A DNA stretch of 25,981 nucleotides from an uncultured Faecalicoccus sp. (GTDB lineage Bacteria; Bacillota_I; Bacilli_A; Erysipelotrichales; Erysipelotrichaceae): the NCBI GenBank assembly GCA_902497095.1, contig CABVDD010000030.1, positions 1-25,981 on the forward strand, in the 5' to 3' direction. This document shows, piece after piece, positions 1 to 8,449 of the stretch (within the stretch, counting starts at the first letter, position 1; every line of letters begins with the position of its first letter). The notes below the pieces were generated by a model. The model was not told the origin of the DNA. It was given only the letters and a program-made list of their open reading frames with translations, and did not search any database. Position numbers and translations under genes: made by a program.

Positions 1-780
1 GATTGGCAGTCCATTATTAAGTTTTTTATTATGTTCCCTTTGTACACCGTTGCAAGTTTCGATTTAGATAAGGTAGGAGTATCTGGTAGAGATGAAGCAT
101 GTAAAGATTTTGACGACAGAGAAGAAATTGGAAATGAAGATTTAGTATACGATGCCAAACTAGATTATTTAGAGGAATGTTTTCAGGGAATTGGATTCGA
201 TCTTTCTGAAAAACTACCAACCGGAGAAATTAACTTTAATCATGGAGAATATGATTTAGGAACCGGTGTTTATGGCGGATTTACTGTATCAGGTAAACTA
301 AAGCTATCCTCGGCATTAAAGACTCATTCTAGTAGTCATTATACAATAGGGATAGAAGTTGAAAACGGAAAAATTACTCCAAGTTGTGAAGCTAAAATTA
401 ATGAGGTTACACAACAAGTGGATGATTCTAATGCAAGTGGATACATTTCACAAAGCTTAACAAATTTAGCACTTGGACTTGAAGTTGGAAATATCTCTTT
501 TGAAGTCATAACAGCTAATGCATTAATGACTACATTATCTTTTATTTGTGAAACTGATAAATTATATGAAAAATCAGGTGTTGAAGGAACTATATCTATC
601 GAGGTAGAGCTAACATTAATGGCAACTCCAGATATGGATGTTAGTTTAGGAATAGCTTTAGTTGGAACAGCTGCTGTGGTTTCTATCTTTGCTATGACAG
701 TCATCTTGTATCCTCCTGTAGCTGCTAGCACTGTTGGAGAATGGGCTTTTGCTTGGTTAATGAATACATATCAAATTTAA
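1..780 (+). CDS. hypothetical protein, 5'-truncated by window edge
   Basis: The reading frame is open from base 1 (the codons before the ATG at 31 read DWQSIIKFFI), so the protein probably starts upstream and only its C-terminal 259 or so residues are seen. It is acidic at the N-terminal side, then has a beta-rich middle with many Gly/Ser/Thr residues, and a hydrophobic C-terminal stretch (about residues 205-240 from the ATG) that could be a membrane or translocation helix. I recognise no family. The ending resembles a secreted or cell-surface effector more than an enzyme, but that is only an impression. No ribosome-binding site precedes the ATG at 31, which supports truncation. A hairpin terminator follows directly. 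It is convergent with the YcxB-like gene. Confidence 0.6.
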   Translation, partial: DWQSIIKFFIMFPLYTVASFDLDKVGVSGRDEACKDFDDREEIGNEDLVYDAKLDYLEECFQGIGFDLSEKLPTGEINFNHGEYDLGTGVYGGFTVSGKLKLSSALKTHSSSHYTIGIEVENGKITPSCEAKINEVTQQVDDSNASGYISQSLTNLALGLEVGNISFEVITANALMTTLSFICETDKLYEKSGVEGTISIEVELTLMATPDMDVSLGIALVGTAAVVSIFAMTVILYPPVAASTVGEWAFAWLMNTYQI

Positions 781-827
781 TTAAAAATAAATTAACTATG
801 TATAGTTTAGAAGCCAATTAAAAATAG

Positions 828-890
828 ACCTCTTTACAAGAATTTTAACCCATGAGTAAACATAGGTAATATTGTAAGGAGGTTTTTTCT
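828..890 (+). terminator. rho-independent terminator
   Basis: A 12-bp stem (828-839 with 872-883, one G-T wobble) encloses a long loop and is followed by a run of T (883-888). It lies 48 bp after the stop of the unknown ORF and would end that transcript. The long loop holds a weaker nested hairpin. Confidence 0.65.
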
Positions 891-969
891 ATAATAAGTA
901 GCAAAATTATGAGTTTTACAATTTTTAGATGAATACAAATCATTTCAGAGCAAGCTTCCTGCTATAGAT

Positions 970-1479
970 CTAAAGCCACTTGCTTTTACGACAAATTTGA
1001 TAATTCGCTAAGGTTTTCTTTATTGTTTTTTTGCTTAATTCTTGATGTTTTTTAGAAAGAACTAAAAATCCGCCATCAGCCACAAAGAGTATGCACTTAC
1101 CACCAATCCATCGATAACATTTAATATATTTGAAATCGGTTAGATATTTTTCACTTTTAGAATTTACGTGTAATCCTTCTTCATTTAAATAAACTTCATA
1201 CACTCCTGATAAAAATTTATTTGCGCCGATTCTTAGTATTACACTTCTCCATTTTAGAATAGTTACCATGAGCACAACCAAAATGAAGATAATACACCCT
1301 AAAAAAATATAATGATATTTCCAATAAGCGAAGATTGAAAATAACAATAAAAAAAATAAACATGATATAATTCCGTAATAAACAGTAATTTTAGTTGCTG
1401 TAGGTATGAAGAAAAACCAATTTTTCTTGAGAAATTTTGAATTTGAGATTGAAATATTATTTTTATCAATTTTTTGCAT
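970..1479 (-). CDS. YcxB-like membrane protein
   Basis: I chose the ATG at 1479 because a GAAAGGAAA ribosome site lies 6-8 bases before it; the frame extends upstream to 1542 but without such a site. The 169-residue product has a short charged N-terminus, two adjacent transmembrane helices in its first half, and then a soluble domain with the pattern VYLNEEGLHVNS...DFKYIKCYRW...ILFVADGGFLVLSKK. This is characteristic of the YcxB-like C-terminal (PH-like) family. The family's biochemical role is not established. An activator-type LytTR operator and promoter lie 113-181 bp upstream (1592-1660) and match those of agrD and the secreted-protein operon, so it is probably a member of the agr-like regulon, perhaps an immunity or stress membrane protein (inference). 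Confidence 0.75.
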   Translation of the reverse strand: MQKIDKNNISISNSKFLKKNWFFFIPTATKITVYYGIISCLFFLLLFSIFAYWKYHYIFLGCIIFILVVLMVTILKWRSVILRIGANKFLSGVYEVYLNEEGLHVNSKSEKYLTDFKYIKCYRWIGGKCILFVADGGFLVLSKKHQELSKKTIKKTLANYQICRKSKWL

Positions 1480-1591
1480 ATTATTTTCCTTTCTATGTAC
1501 ACTTTTATTAATAATTTTAAAAAGTTGATTGCTGTTTAGCATGGTTTCTTATTCAAATAAATTAAAATGATTTTCAATTATTATGATGCAG

Positions 1592-1660
1592 ATTATACAA
1601 TTATAACGGCTCTATTTAATTCAATTCTGATTAAATGGTACAGTATTTGATTAAATAGAA
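1592..1660 (-). promoter_or_regulatory. LytTR-type operator and promoter for the YcxB-like gene
   Basis: Read on the minus strand: half-sites TTCTATTTAA (1660-1651) and TACCATTTAA (1640-1631) at 20-bp period, an 11-bp gap, -35 TTAAAT (1619-1614), a 16-bp spacer and -10 TATAAT (1597-1592). Paired direct repeats about two helical turns apart just upstream of a weak -35 are the known layout of AgrA/ComE/LytTR-activated promoters. The same layout occurs at 8010-8077 and 12091-12159. Confidence 0.75.
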
Positions 1661-1665
1661 AAAAT

Positions 1666-1896
1666 TCGCTTAACCTCCAATTTGTTGACATAGCTCTTTA
1701 AGCAATCGCAAACTTAGAAAGGTCTTCTTTCCGTATTTGGCGGATAAAAAAGTAACTTGTTTGTTCTCTCAATCTTTTCATGATCAGTAAAAGGAATTCC
1801 TGTGGATCCATTTCCTGGTATTCCCTTTCTGTACTTATAAAATACTGTCTAATTCAGCGCTATTTATGTCATATCAACAAATTGGAGGTTAAGCGA
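1666..1896. mobile_element. MITE-like element with perfect terminal inverted repeats
   Basis: A 23-bp sequence at 1666-1688 recurs as its exact reverse complement at 1874-1896. It begins TCGCTTAACCTCCAA on the outer left end. The element is 231 bp and has no transposase. On the minus strand 1811-1698 could encode 37 residues (MDPQEFLLLIMKRLREQ...), possibly a transposase-tail remnant, but I cannot identify it. I see no clear target-site duplication. The left end abuts the distal half-site of the YcxB operator (ends at 1660). Together with that operator it fills most of the 1480-2003 gap. Confidence 0.65.
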
Positions 1897-2003
1897 TCCT
1901 TTTTATATTAATTTATAATTATACCAGTTAAAATTAAATACAGATCCACATCAAAGAAATTAATCCAAAATCTACAATGAATTTCTTTTATTATCATGGT
2001 TAC

Positions 2004-3107
2004 TTAATGATTATTATCCAATTCAGTGTTTTTCTCAAATTTGTATTTTTGTTGATCTAATTCCACAATATATCCGTCATCATGAGATAAGATAACATTT
2101 GCATCTTTTATGATTTTATTTGTATTCAGATCAATAGAATAAAAAGAAGTATTTTCCTCATTCATTTTTTGTACACTGTAGATTCCATATGGATTTAAGG
2201 AGGAAAAATTATAATCTCCAGGTTCATCTACATGTATAACCTTTGTCCATTCTGTATCTCCATATTTACAGCTAACTAGATCTCCAGTCTGCTCATCCAG
2301 TGTATATAAGGCATCTTTGTATCCAAATACTGTTGCTTGATTATCTATATTCTCCTGAATCGTTTGTATTTCGCCTTCGTCCAGACAAAGTATGTCAATA
2401 TATTGACTGGAAGGATCTTCTTTGGAAATAGAAGCCAAATAAATCTTATTGTCTGTGAATGAAAGCATGTTTACCAATTCTTTATTGGATGTAGAAAGAT
2501 CAGTTTTTGTCCCTGTTTCCAAGTCAATAGAATAAAATTCATAATCCTGTGTTTGTTCCATCAGCAAGCCTTGCTCATCCGGTTGATATAGATTGACACT
2601 GACATAGACCTTATTCTCATAGATGAAGGCATTTTGTAATAGTTTTCCTTCTTCGGAATAAATCACTTTGCGATTCGAGCCATCCAGATTACTTAGACAA
2701 ATTGAAAAAGAAGGAGCAAACAGATCGCTGTATGCATAATAAAGCTTGTTTTTATAGGAGACCGGATTGGAATACATGTCTTCCTCTTTTAAAAATGACA
2801 GTGCATACGCATCACACTCCTCATCCTGGTGCGTGCAGTTAGGTTTTGAACACAGTGGGACATCTTTCTGACTTTCATAGTCGTAGAAATAGACCTGCCT
2901 ATAGTTTCGTGTTGTTTTTGAACCATCCGATTTTTCCACATCGATTGATTTCTGAGGATCCGTTACCATATGATAGATACCATCCGCACTGGCACTTGGA
3001 TAAAAGAAGCGTGCAATCTCGTTTTGATCTGTATATGCAGTTTCTTCTTTTGTCTGGCAGCCACATAATAGACACAAAAGAATTAACAGACATGTGAATT
3101 TTTTCAT
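2004..3107 (-). CDS. DUF5050-like lipoprotein, beta-propeller type
   Basis: The 367-residue product starts at the ATG at 3107, seven bases after AAGGAG. Earlier in-frame starts overlap the permease gene and lack spacing. The N-terminus MKKFTCLLILLCLLCGCQT is a lipoprotein signal with lipobox LCGC (lipidated Cys17). The mature part has repeated strands with phrases such as LSNLDGSNRK and SIDLETGTK, typical of extracellular propeller-like DUF5050 relatives. It also carries the CSKPNCTHQDEEC cysteine/histidine motif seen in such Bacillota lipoproteins. It is the last gene of the ABC operon, 2 bp after the permease stop. A role as extracellular partner or sensor of the transporter is inference. 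Confidence 0.75.
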   Translation of the reverse strand: MKKFTCLLILLCLLCGCQTKEETAYTDQNEIARFFYPSASADGIYHMVTDPQKSIDVEKSDGSKTTRNYRQVYFYDYESQKDVPLCSKPNCTHQDEECDAYALSFLKEEDMYSNPVSYKNKLYYAYSDLFAPSFSICLSNLDGSNRKVIYSEEGKLLQNAFIYENKVYVSVNLYQPDEQGLLMEQTQDYEFYSIDLETGTKTDLSTSNKELVNMLSFTDNKIYLASISKEDPSSQYIDILCLDEGEIQTIQENIDNQATVFGYKDALYTLDEQTGDLVSCKYGDTEWTKVIHVDEPGDYNFSSLNPYGIYSVQKMNEENTSFYSIDLNTNKIIKDANVILSHDDGYIVELDQQKYKFEKNTELDNNH

Positions 3108-3109
3108 GC

Positions 3110-5158
3110 TCATTCTCCTTTCTTTCTGAACCACAACATGAATAGGGAAATCCCCAACATAATAAGTAAAGTGATTGAAAAGATGATCAGGCTTTCAAAT
3201 GGATAGAACAGGGATATCCATAAAGGGTTGATCCATATCCATAAATAATCCAACAATAATGGTATAGCTAGCAGGATACAAAGCGATAAAAACCATAATG
3301 TCTTATGATGCACTCTTTCAAAAAGCTCCAACCATAAATAACTCATGATCCAAACGGCAAGAACCTGAATGCCTGTTTGAAGGAACAGATATCCCCATAT
3401 TGGAAGATGAATCGGAATATGCACATCCATCAAATTTCTAACGTTTTCAAAGTAAATGTTGACCGGATATATTTGTAAATTTCTAGTTATCATTAAAAGA
3501 TTAATTCCTAAGACTGCCAGCGTACCCAGAACTCCCATACTAAACCACTGGCTTAACAAAGCCTCTTGTCGATAAGGCAAAACTTTTTGATAATGACTCA
3601 TTCCACTATGATTGTCTCTGTTTTTATTCTTATATACTGTAAACATGAGTAAAGTAATCAAAAGTAAAAAGACAGTTTGGCGAAAGGTATCATTTCCAAA
3701 GAACAGTCGGCATTGATCTTCTTTGATCAGTTTTTCTTTTTGTAGGGAACGGGCGTTTTGCATACGCAGTTGATAAAGTTCAAATCCACTTTCTTGGTTT
3801 AATTCTTCCTGTATGATCTGTTTTTGAAGCGGATCTTCTGCTATATCAAGATCTCTATGAAGTTGTTGAAAGTAAGCAGCTTCTTTTTGAAGCATCTCAT
3901 CTGTTGGCATTGAACCCAGGGTATCAATGTATTCGTTGATCTGCACATCATAGACTGATGAAAAAGAACGAATGTTCCACAGCCATCCAGCAGTAAAAAT
4001 AAGAACAAGGATCAAAAATAAGAGCCCTTTTTGATGAATCCAAAAATTTTTGAATGTATAGAAAGTTAAAGTATGACACGTATGTTTTCTATGCAAATGA
4101 AATTTTAAGCTGATCCATTGCTGGTTGGATATAAAACCTCTGTATCCGCAAGCTGTAATGATCCATACCACAATGATAAAAGCACCGTATAAGCAAGGAT
4201 GATATACGATTAGATTCCCTATAAACCAGTAGCGTACATGAATATATGCATCTAAAGGATCCAGGAGTGTTGTCAGATTTAAAAAGTTCAGTACATTTTG
4301 AATATCTTCCGGAACCAGACTCAAGGCATGACAGATTCCAAAAGCTATACAGCCAATCCCCAAGCCCATCCAAACATTTTTTGTAATTGAACAAAGTGCA
4401 TAGAATAATGTGGATGTCATCAAAACAACCAGGATTTTTGTTACTGTCCAGTAAACTAGAAATTGACCAATAGATAGCGGATCACAAATACTTCTCAAAT
4501 TTAATACACTCTGAACAGGAAGGCCTAGATCCACAGGACCATAGAGTCCAATTCCTATGCCGATCATGGTCAGACAAGTTAAGATGGTAAATACAGTCAT
4601 TGTCAAAAGAACAGCACCCAGCCTTGTCACATAACAGGATATTGATCCTTTGGGAAGTGTCTGTATATATTCAGAAAAATTAGATTCTTTATCTTTTTGA
4701 ACGATCTGTATCAGAAGATATATCAAAAACAATATTTCCGGAATCAGCCAGAGCCAGTATTCCTGTAATCTTTCAATGGAAAGTGTTCCTTCACTGTGAT
4801 TTCCCGCTGAAAGATTTTTTCCTACATAATGAGATTTTACGCTTTCTTCCTGTTGACTCATCAGGGAGTCCGAAAAAATGGAAATGGTTCCTATATCCGA
4901 TTTTAGAATGTTTTCCAGGTAAGCAGGATAATCTTTTAAACCTTGCCGTTCTTTCAAAATACGATCCTTTGCCAAAGAGGAATCGGCCTGTTCCAATTGT
5001 GTATCTGTAAGGACTTGGAGTTTCTGATAAAGCTCTCCGTCAATTCCTTGTGATTGATTCCATAAACCATATAGGACACTGTTGGACAGCAGAAGCAGGA
5101 TCATCCATACAAGTACAGTCGGTCGAAACAATGTCTTTTTACATTCATACCAGAACAT
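3110..5158 (-). CDS. ABC transporter permease, fused two-half ABC-2 type
   Basis: The 682-residue membrane protein consists of two similar halves. Each opens with a short cytoplasmic stretch containing WYECKK or YTFKNFW, one transmembrane helix (about 15-33 and 376-394), and a roughly 90-residue charged extracellular segment. Five or so further helices complete each half, giving about 12 in total. This is the layout of two fused ABC-2 permease domains, so one polypeptide could supply the whole membrane channel for the adjacent ATPase. ABC-2 permeases usually export peptides, antibiotics or polymers. It starts 4 bp after the ATPase stop. I see no permease family specific enough to name the substrate. 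Confidence 0.8.
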   Translation of the reverse strand: MFWYECKKTLFRPTVLVWMILLLLSNSVLYGLWNQSQGIDGELYQKLQVLTDTQLEQADSSLAKDRILKERQGLKDYPAYLENILKSDIGTISIFSDSLMSQQEESVKSHYVGKNLSAGNHSEGTLSIERLQEYWLWLIPEILFLIYLLIQIVQKDKESNFSEYIQTLPKGSISCYVTRLGAVLLTMTVFTILTCLTMIGIGIGLYGPVDLGLPVQSVLNLRSICDPLSIGQFLVYWTVTKILVVLMTSTLFYALCSITKNVWMGLGIGCIAFGICHALSLVPEDIQNVLNFLNLTTLLDPLDAYIHVRYWFIGNLIVYHPCLYGAFIIVVWIITACGYRGFISNQQWISLKFHLHRKHTCHTLTFYTFKNFWIHQKGLLFLILVLIFTAGWLWNIRSFSSVYDVQINEYIDTLGSMPTDEMLQKEAAYFQQLHRDLDIAEDPLQKQIIQEELNQESGFELYQLRMQNARSLQKEKLIKEDQCRLFFGNDTFRQTVFLLLITLLMFTVYKNKNRDNHSGMSHYQKVLPYRQEALLSQWFSMGVLGTLAVLGINLLMITRNLQIYPVNIYFENVRNLMDVHIPIHLPIWGYLFLQTGIQVLAVWIMSYLWLELFERVHHKTLWFLSLCILLAIPLLLDYLWIWINPLWISLFYPFESLIIFSITLLIMLGISLFMLWFRKKGE

Positions 5159-5161
5159 AAG

Positions 5162-6019
5162 CTATTCCTCAAATAATGATAGATATACATCGGCAATTCC
5201 GGGAATAACCTCTTTCCCTGCAGTTTTCTTTTCCTGATCAAGGATACGGGCTATCAGTTTCTCTTTTTCATAATGGATAGATACCACCGGAAATTTTCTT
5301 TTTATGATTTCATATTCTGCCGGATCGATTTGAACTTCTTTTACCTTGCCTTCCAGAGGCTGTATAACTTCAATTCGGGTACCCTGAGAGATCAACTTTC
5401 CTTGTTTTAAGAAAAGAAACGTATCGGTAATAAATTCAATATCACTAACAACATGAGTGGCGAAGAGTATAATCTTGTCTTTGGAGAAAGTAGCAATCAA
5501 GTTTTGCATCTCCAGTCGTTTGATGGGATCCAGACCGGCCGTCGGTTCATCTAAAATCAGGACTTTAGGATCGTTCATCAGGCTGGCTGCCAACATGGCC
5601 CGCTGTTTCATTCCACCTGAAAAAGTACGAATCTTATGAGTGAATACAGTTTGCAGATCAACCTGCTCAACTAGAAGATCTGCACGTTGAATAATCTCTT
5701 TTTTCTTCATCCCTTTTAGCCAACCTATGTAATACAGATAATCCTGTAAAGAGAAATCCTCATACAGACATACTTTTTGCGGCATGTATCCTAAAAGGGA
5801 AAGATACTCCTTTTTCTGTTTATGGATTGGCACACCATTGTAGAGAATGTTACCTTGATCCGGTTTTAACAAAGTAACCAAAATATTCATCAAGGTACTT
5901 TTTCCAGCCCCGTTTGGTCCCAGAAGAGCATAGATTCCCGGTTCCATTTGACAAGTAAAATCTTGCAGAGCCTTGGTGTTTCCATATGTTTTACTGATGT
6001 GTCTGCATTCCAGTTTCAT
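5162..6019 (-). CDS. ABC transporter ATP-binding protein (CcmA/ABC-2 type)
   Basis: The 285-residue protein has every catalytic motif: Walker A GPNGAGKS (34-41), Q-loop at YMPQ (81), signature SGGMKQ (134-139), Walker B VLILDEP (153-159) and switch histidine at FATH (189). The C-terminal 60 residues are a short extension common in exporter ATPases. It lies 1 bp after the solute-binding lipoprotein and 3 bp before the permease, so the three are translated from one mRNA. It should form a homodimer driving the fused permease. Strong resemblance to drug and peptide exporter ATPases favours export or extraction, even though a solute-binding protein is encoded beside it. Confidence 0.92.
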   Translation of the reverse strand: MKLECRHISKTYGNTKALQDFTCQMEPGIYALLGPNGAGKSTLMNILVTLLKPDQGNILYNGVPIHKQKKEYLSLLGYMPQKVCLYEDFSLQDYLYYIGWLKGMKKKEIIQRADLLVEQVDLQTVFTHKIRTFSGGMKQRAMLAASLMNDPKVLILDEPTAGLDPIKRLEMQNLIATFSKDKIILFATHVVSDIEFITDTFLFLKQGKLISQGTRIEVIQPLEGKVKEVQIDPAEYEIIKRKFPVVSIHYEKEKLIARILDQEKKTAGKEVIPGIADVYLSLFEE

Positions 6020-6020
6020 A

Positions 6021-7472
6021 TTATTTTTCCTGTTCTTTTAACCATGTATCGACCTGTTTTTGAAGTTCTGCCTGAACCTTTTCTATACCGGCTTCTTTCA
6101 ATCTGGAACGTACGGTTTGTAGATAGTTTTCAAATTGCTGTGTATCGAAAGCCTGATCAGCCATATATATACCATCAACATTCATATTGACATACTGGTT
6201 TTTATCAATGATGGAAAGAAAAGTATCCAGTTTATCATTAAAAGAAGAAGTATCAAATAATAGTGGTGTCATATGTTCGCGATTGACATCTGATTTTTCC
6301 TCCATGGATTTAAAATACTCTTTTTTATTTTCCGGCTGCCCCTGGCTGGACTCGGTGATCATATCATTTCCCAGCATATTCCAGGATCCAAAATATGTAT
6401 GCTGGTTATCTATGATTTTTCCATCTTCGTTTCGATCCGGATCCGAACCGTATTGTAAGATTTCAGCAGCTTTTTTATCTGTATTCATGGCCCATAAGAT
6501 CTCAAATGCTTCTTCTTTTGCATCACTGTCTTTTAAGATGGATAAGCCACCGGCCGAAGCATACATTTCCTGGCCAAAATATAAAGTTTGAAACAAGTCT
6601 TCCTGTGGTGCAAATGAAAAATTATTTCCGAATTGAAGAGCTTGTCCACCATCAGGCATAGAAGATAAACTTTGAAAGTCAGCCACGTTCATACCTTTTC
6701 CGGTCAGTCCTTTTTGGTGGATAGAATTAATCAAGCGTAATAAATTCAGTACCGGTTCTTCTTCATAAATATTAACAACGGTGTAATCCGACTTTCTTAA
6801 ATATAAAGGACTGTCCTCATCATTTGTAATTGCCTGATATTGATCCGCCAACAAATTGGATAAGGACATATACAAAAATAAAACCTGATTTTCTGTAGGT
6901 TCATAATGACTGTCCATATACTGAAGAGCACTGAATGCACTGGTTTGATTTTGAAGGTCTGGGTACTTTTCCCATGTTGTATTACTGATGATGGCACACT
7001 GCTTGGTTAAAGGATATACATTTTTAGGAATCATATAAGTGTGACCATTGATTTTTAAATTTTGGAGCCATGTATTGGAAAATTGGCTTGTCAGTTCCTG
7101 ACCATGATCTGATTCTAAATATGAATCCAGAGGTTCCAGATCGTTAACATAAGCAGAATTAAAAAATATCATATCTGCATCCGGATCTTGCTCAAGAATA
7201 TTCTGTACCAGTTCTCCTTTTTGTTGGTAACCTATAGCCGGTAAATAGCTTTTAATGACAAGCTTTGCGTTCACTCCCAATGCATTTAAACGTTTGTTGA
7301 ATGCATCTAACCGATCAGATTCAAGAGAGGTATAATTTTCCCCATAATCTAGCCAGCCAATACTGTTGATATCTGTATAGAGAATGATTTCCTTTACTGA
7401 TTCTTTAGTAGCACATCCAACCAAAGATAGGCTTAGACAAAAGACAGAAACGAATTGAATTATTTTTTTCAT
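6021..7472 (-). CDS. extracellular solute-binding lipoprotein
   Basis: The 483-residue protein begins MKKIIQFVSVFCLSLSLVGC, a lipoprotein signal peptide with lipobox LVGC (Cys20). The mature part reads like a family 1 extracellular solute-binding protein: early LYTDINSIGWLDY strand, DPDADMIFFNSAYVNDLEPLDSY, and a hinge-like GGLSILKDSDAKEEAFEILWAMNT segment typical of sugar- and peptide-binding proteins. The start is preceded by GAGGTG. It is the first gene of the ATPase-permease operon. Such binding proteins normally belong to importers, whereas its neighbours look like an ABC-2 exporter, so it may act as a substrate receptor or sensor. Only a terminator hairpin and no promoter separates it from the secreted-protein gene upstream. 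Confidence 0.8.
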   Translation of the reverse strand: MKKIIQFVSVFCLSLSLVGCATKESVKEIILYTDINSIGWLDYGENYTSLESDRLDAFNKRLNALGVNAKLVIKSYLPAIGYQQKGELVQNILEQDPDADMIFFNSAYVNDLEPLDSYLESDHGQELTSQFSNTWLQNLKINGHTYMIPKNVYPLTKQCAIISNTTWEKYPDLQNQTSAFSALQYMDSHYEPTENQVLFLYMSLSNLLADQYQAITNDEDSPLYLRKSDYTVVNIYEEEPVLNLLRLINSIHQKGLTGKGMNVADFQSLSSMPDGGQALQFGNNFSFAPQEDLFQTLYFGQEMYASAGGLSILKDSDAKEEAFEILWAMNTDKKAAEILQYGSDPDRNEDGKIIDNQHTYFGSWNMLGNDMITESSQGQPENKKEYFKSMEEKSDVNREHMTPLLFDTSSFNDKLDTFLSIIDKNQYVNMNVDGIYMADQAFDTQQFENYLQTVRSRLKEAGIEKVQAELQKQVDTWLKEQEK

Positions 7473-7495
7473 ATAACACCTCGTAAATAAATATA

Positions 7496-7522
7496 GAGAA
7501 ACGGTAGCAGCTACCGTTTCTC
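7496..7522 (-). terminator. hairpin between secreted-protein gene and ABC operon
   Basis: A 13-base perfect inverted repeat (7496-7508 with 7510-7522) follows the secreted-protein stop by 10 bp on the minus strand, then a T-rich stretch interrupted by A. The imperfect T-tract suggests a leaky terminator or mRNA-stabilising hairpin. The 60-bp intergenic region holds no recognisable promoter for the ABC genes, so read-through is likely. Confidence 0.65.
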
Positions 7523-7532
7523 ATGGTTACCA

Positions 7533-7904
7533 TTAATAGTATTTACTAGCAGATCCAATACTATAGCCATCTACATATCCTGTACCTTGAATATATCTAG
7601 ATGCACAATATGTTGGAGCATAGAAGTTATTAGTACATGAAGCTGATTGAGCATACGTTGTTTTAGTTGTACTATATACTTTTCCACGAGCATCAATATA
7701 TTCATAATATCCTTTAACTGATAAACTTTGTACATATCCTGGATTATATAAAGTAGCATTTGCTGAGGCTTCAGAAATTGAAACACTAATGGATGCAGCC
7801 CTTGGCTGAATGGTTTCTTGTTCTAGTGCATGTATGTTGGTTACAGGTAATAAAGTACATGCAATCATAAATAAACTTAGTAACTTAACTTTAATTTTTT
7901 TCAT
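7533..7904 (-). CDS. small secreted two-cysteine protein
   Basis: The 123-residue product has a classical Sec signal (MKKIKVKLLSLFMIACTLLPV, predicted cut after NIHA26) and a mature part of about 97 residues. That part is rich in Tyr, Ser, Thr and Ala with only two cysteines (90 and 100, in SASC and APTYC), which could form a disulfide. The aromatic C-terminus is SIGSASKYY. No double-glycine leader is present. The general shape (Sec signal, small Tyr/Gly-rich beta domain, adjacent large ABC permease) recalls lactococcin-972-like bacteriocin loci, but I cannot show homology. Its start follows GAAAGGAATATAAT. A LytTR operator and promoter at 8010-8077 drive it, making it a prime output of the agr-like system. 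Confidence 0.75.
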   Translation of the reverse strand: MKKIKVKLLSLFMIACTLLPVTNIHALEQETIQPRAASISVSISEASANATLYNPGYVQSLSVKGYYEYIDARGKVYSTTKTTYAQSASCTNNFYAPTYCASRYIQGTGYVDGYSIGSASKYY

Positions 7905-8009
7905 ATTATATTCCTTTCTGTAACATATCTTATTACATCTTTTTACTTACTAATTACAAATCAATACACTGGTAGATACCTCCTTTTATACATTACCTTC
8001 TTTAACTAA

Positions 8010-8077
8010 ATTATACGATTACAATAATGTATTTAAAGGCATACTGTTTAAATGGTAAAGTATTTGATTAAATGGTA
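8010..8077 (-). promoter_or_regulatory. LytTR-type operator and promoter for the secreted protein/ABC operon
   Basis: On the minus strand two identical half-sites TACCATTTAA (8077-8068 and 8057-8048) are spaced 20 bp apart. A 10-bp gap, -35 TTTAAA (8037-8032), a 16-bp spacer and a perfect -10 TATAAT (8015-8010) follow. The repeat resembles the ACC[A/G]TTTA-type half-sites bound by LytTR regulators. This is the strongest of the three sites in the window, since both halves match. The leader to the ATG at 7904 is about 100 nt. Confidence 0.8.
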
Positions 8078-8128
8078 ATAAAAATTAATCTCTAATCTCA
8101 AAATATAAATGTTCTATTGGAAATGGAG

Positions 8129-8449
8129 TTATTTTATTAGTGTCATTATTTTTCTAATGATTTTATTATATTTTTTGCATATGACACTATGATTAGAGTA
8201 ATTCATAGTTTGTGCAATTTTATAAAATGATTTTCTTTTGAAACTACGTTGTATAATAATAGTTATTTCTTCTTCAGAAAGAAATGTAAGCCAATAGTTT
8301 ACTGTGTGTTCAATATATGAGTAATAATCTACTTTTATGAGAGAAGCATGCTTATCTGGAATAACAAGTGAATTCAATAATGCTAATTTCTTTTTAGCAA
8401 TTGGATACATTTGCAATGTCAATTCTATCTCTATTTTAGAACAGTCCAT
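8129..8449 (-). CDS. small sigma-region-4-like HTH protein
   Basis: The 106-residue protein ends in LSEEEITIIIQRSFKRKSFYKIAQTMNYSNHSVICKKYNKIIRKI (read in parts), a helix-turn-helix of the sigma-70 region 4 or phage ArpU/RinA kind. The N-terminal half is helical with no recognised domain. The ATG at 8449 follows an in-frame stop two codons earlier and has no recognisable ribosome site, so the true start or expression level is uncertain. It lies between the secreted-protein promoter and the sensor terminator, on the same strand. A 12-base TTTAATCAAATA word upstream (8555-8544) matches half of the agr-type operators. It may be a local regulator (inference). Confidence 0.6.
   Translation of the reverse strand: MDCSKIEIELTLQMYPIAKKKLALLNSLVIPDKHASLIKVDYYSYIEHTVNYWLTFLSEEEITIIIQRSFKRKSFYKIAQTMNYSNHSVICKKYNKIIRKIMTLIK

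Noticed and set aside
339..731. Minus-strand ORF antisense to the first gene
   Set aside because: It shadows the plus-strand frame, has no ribosome site and lies upstream of no terminator.
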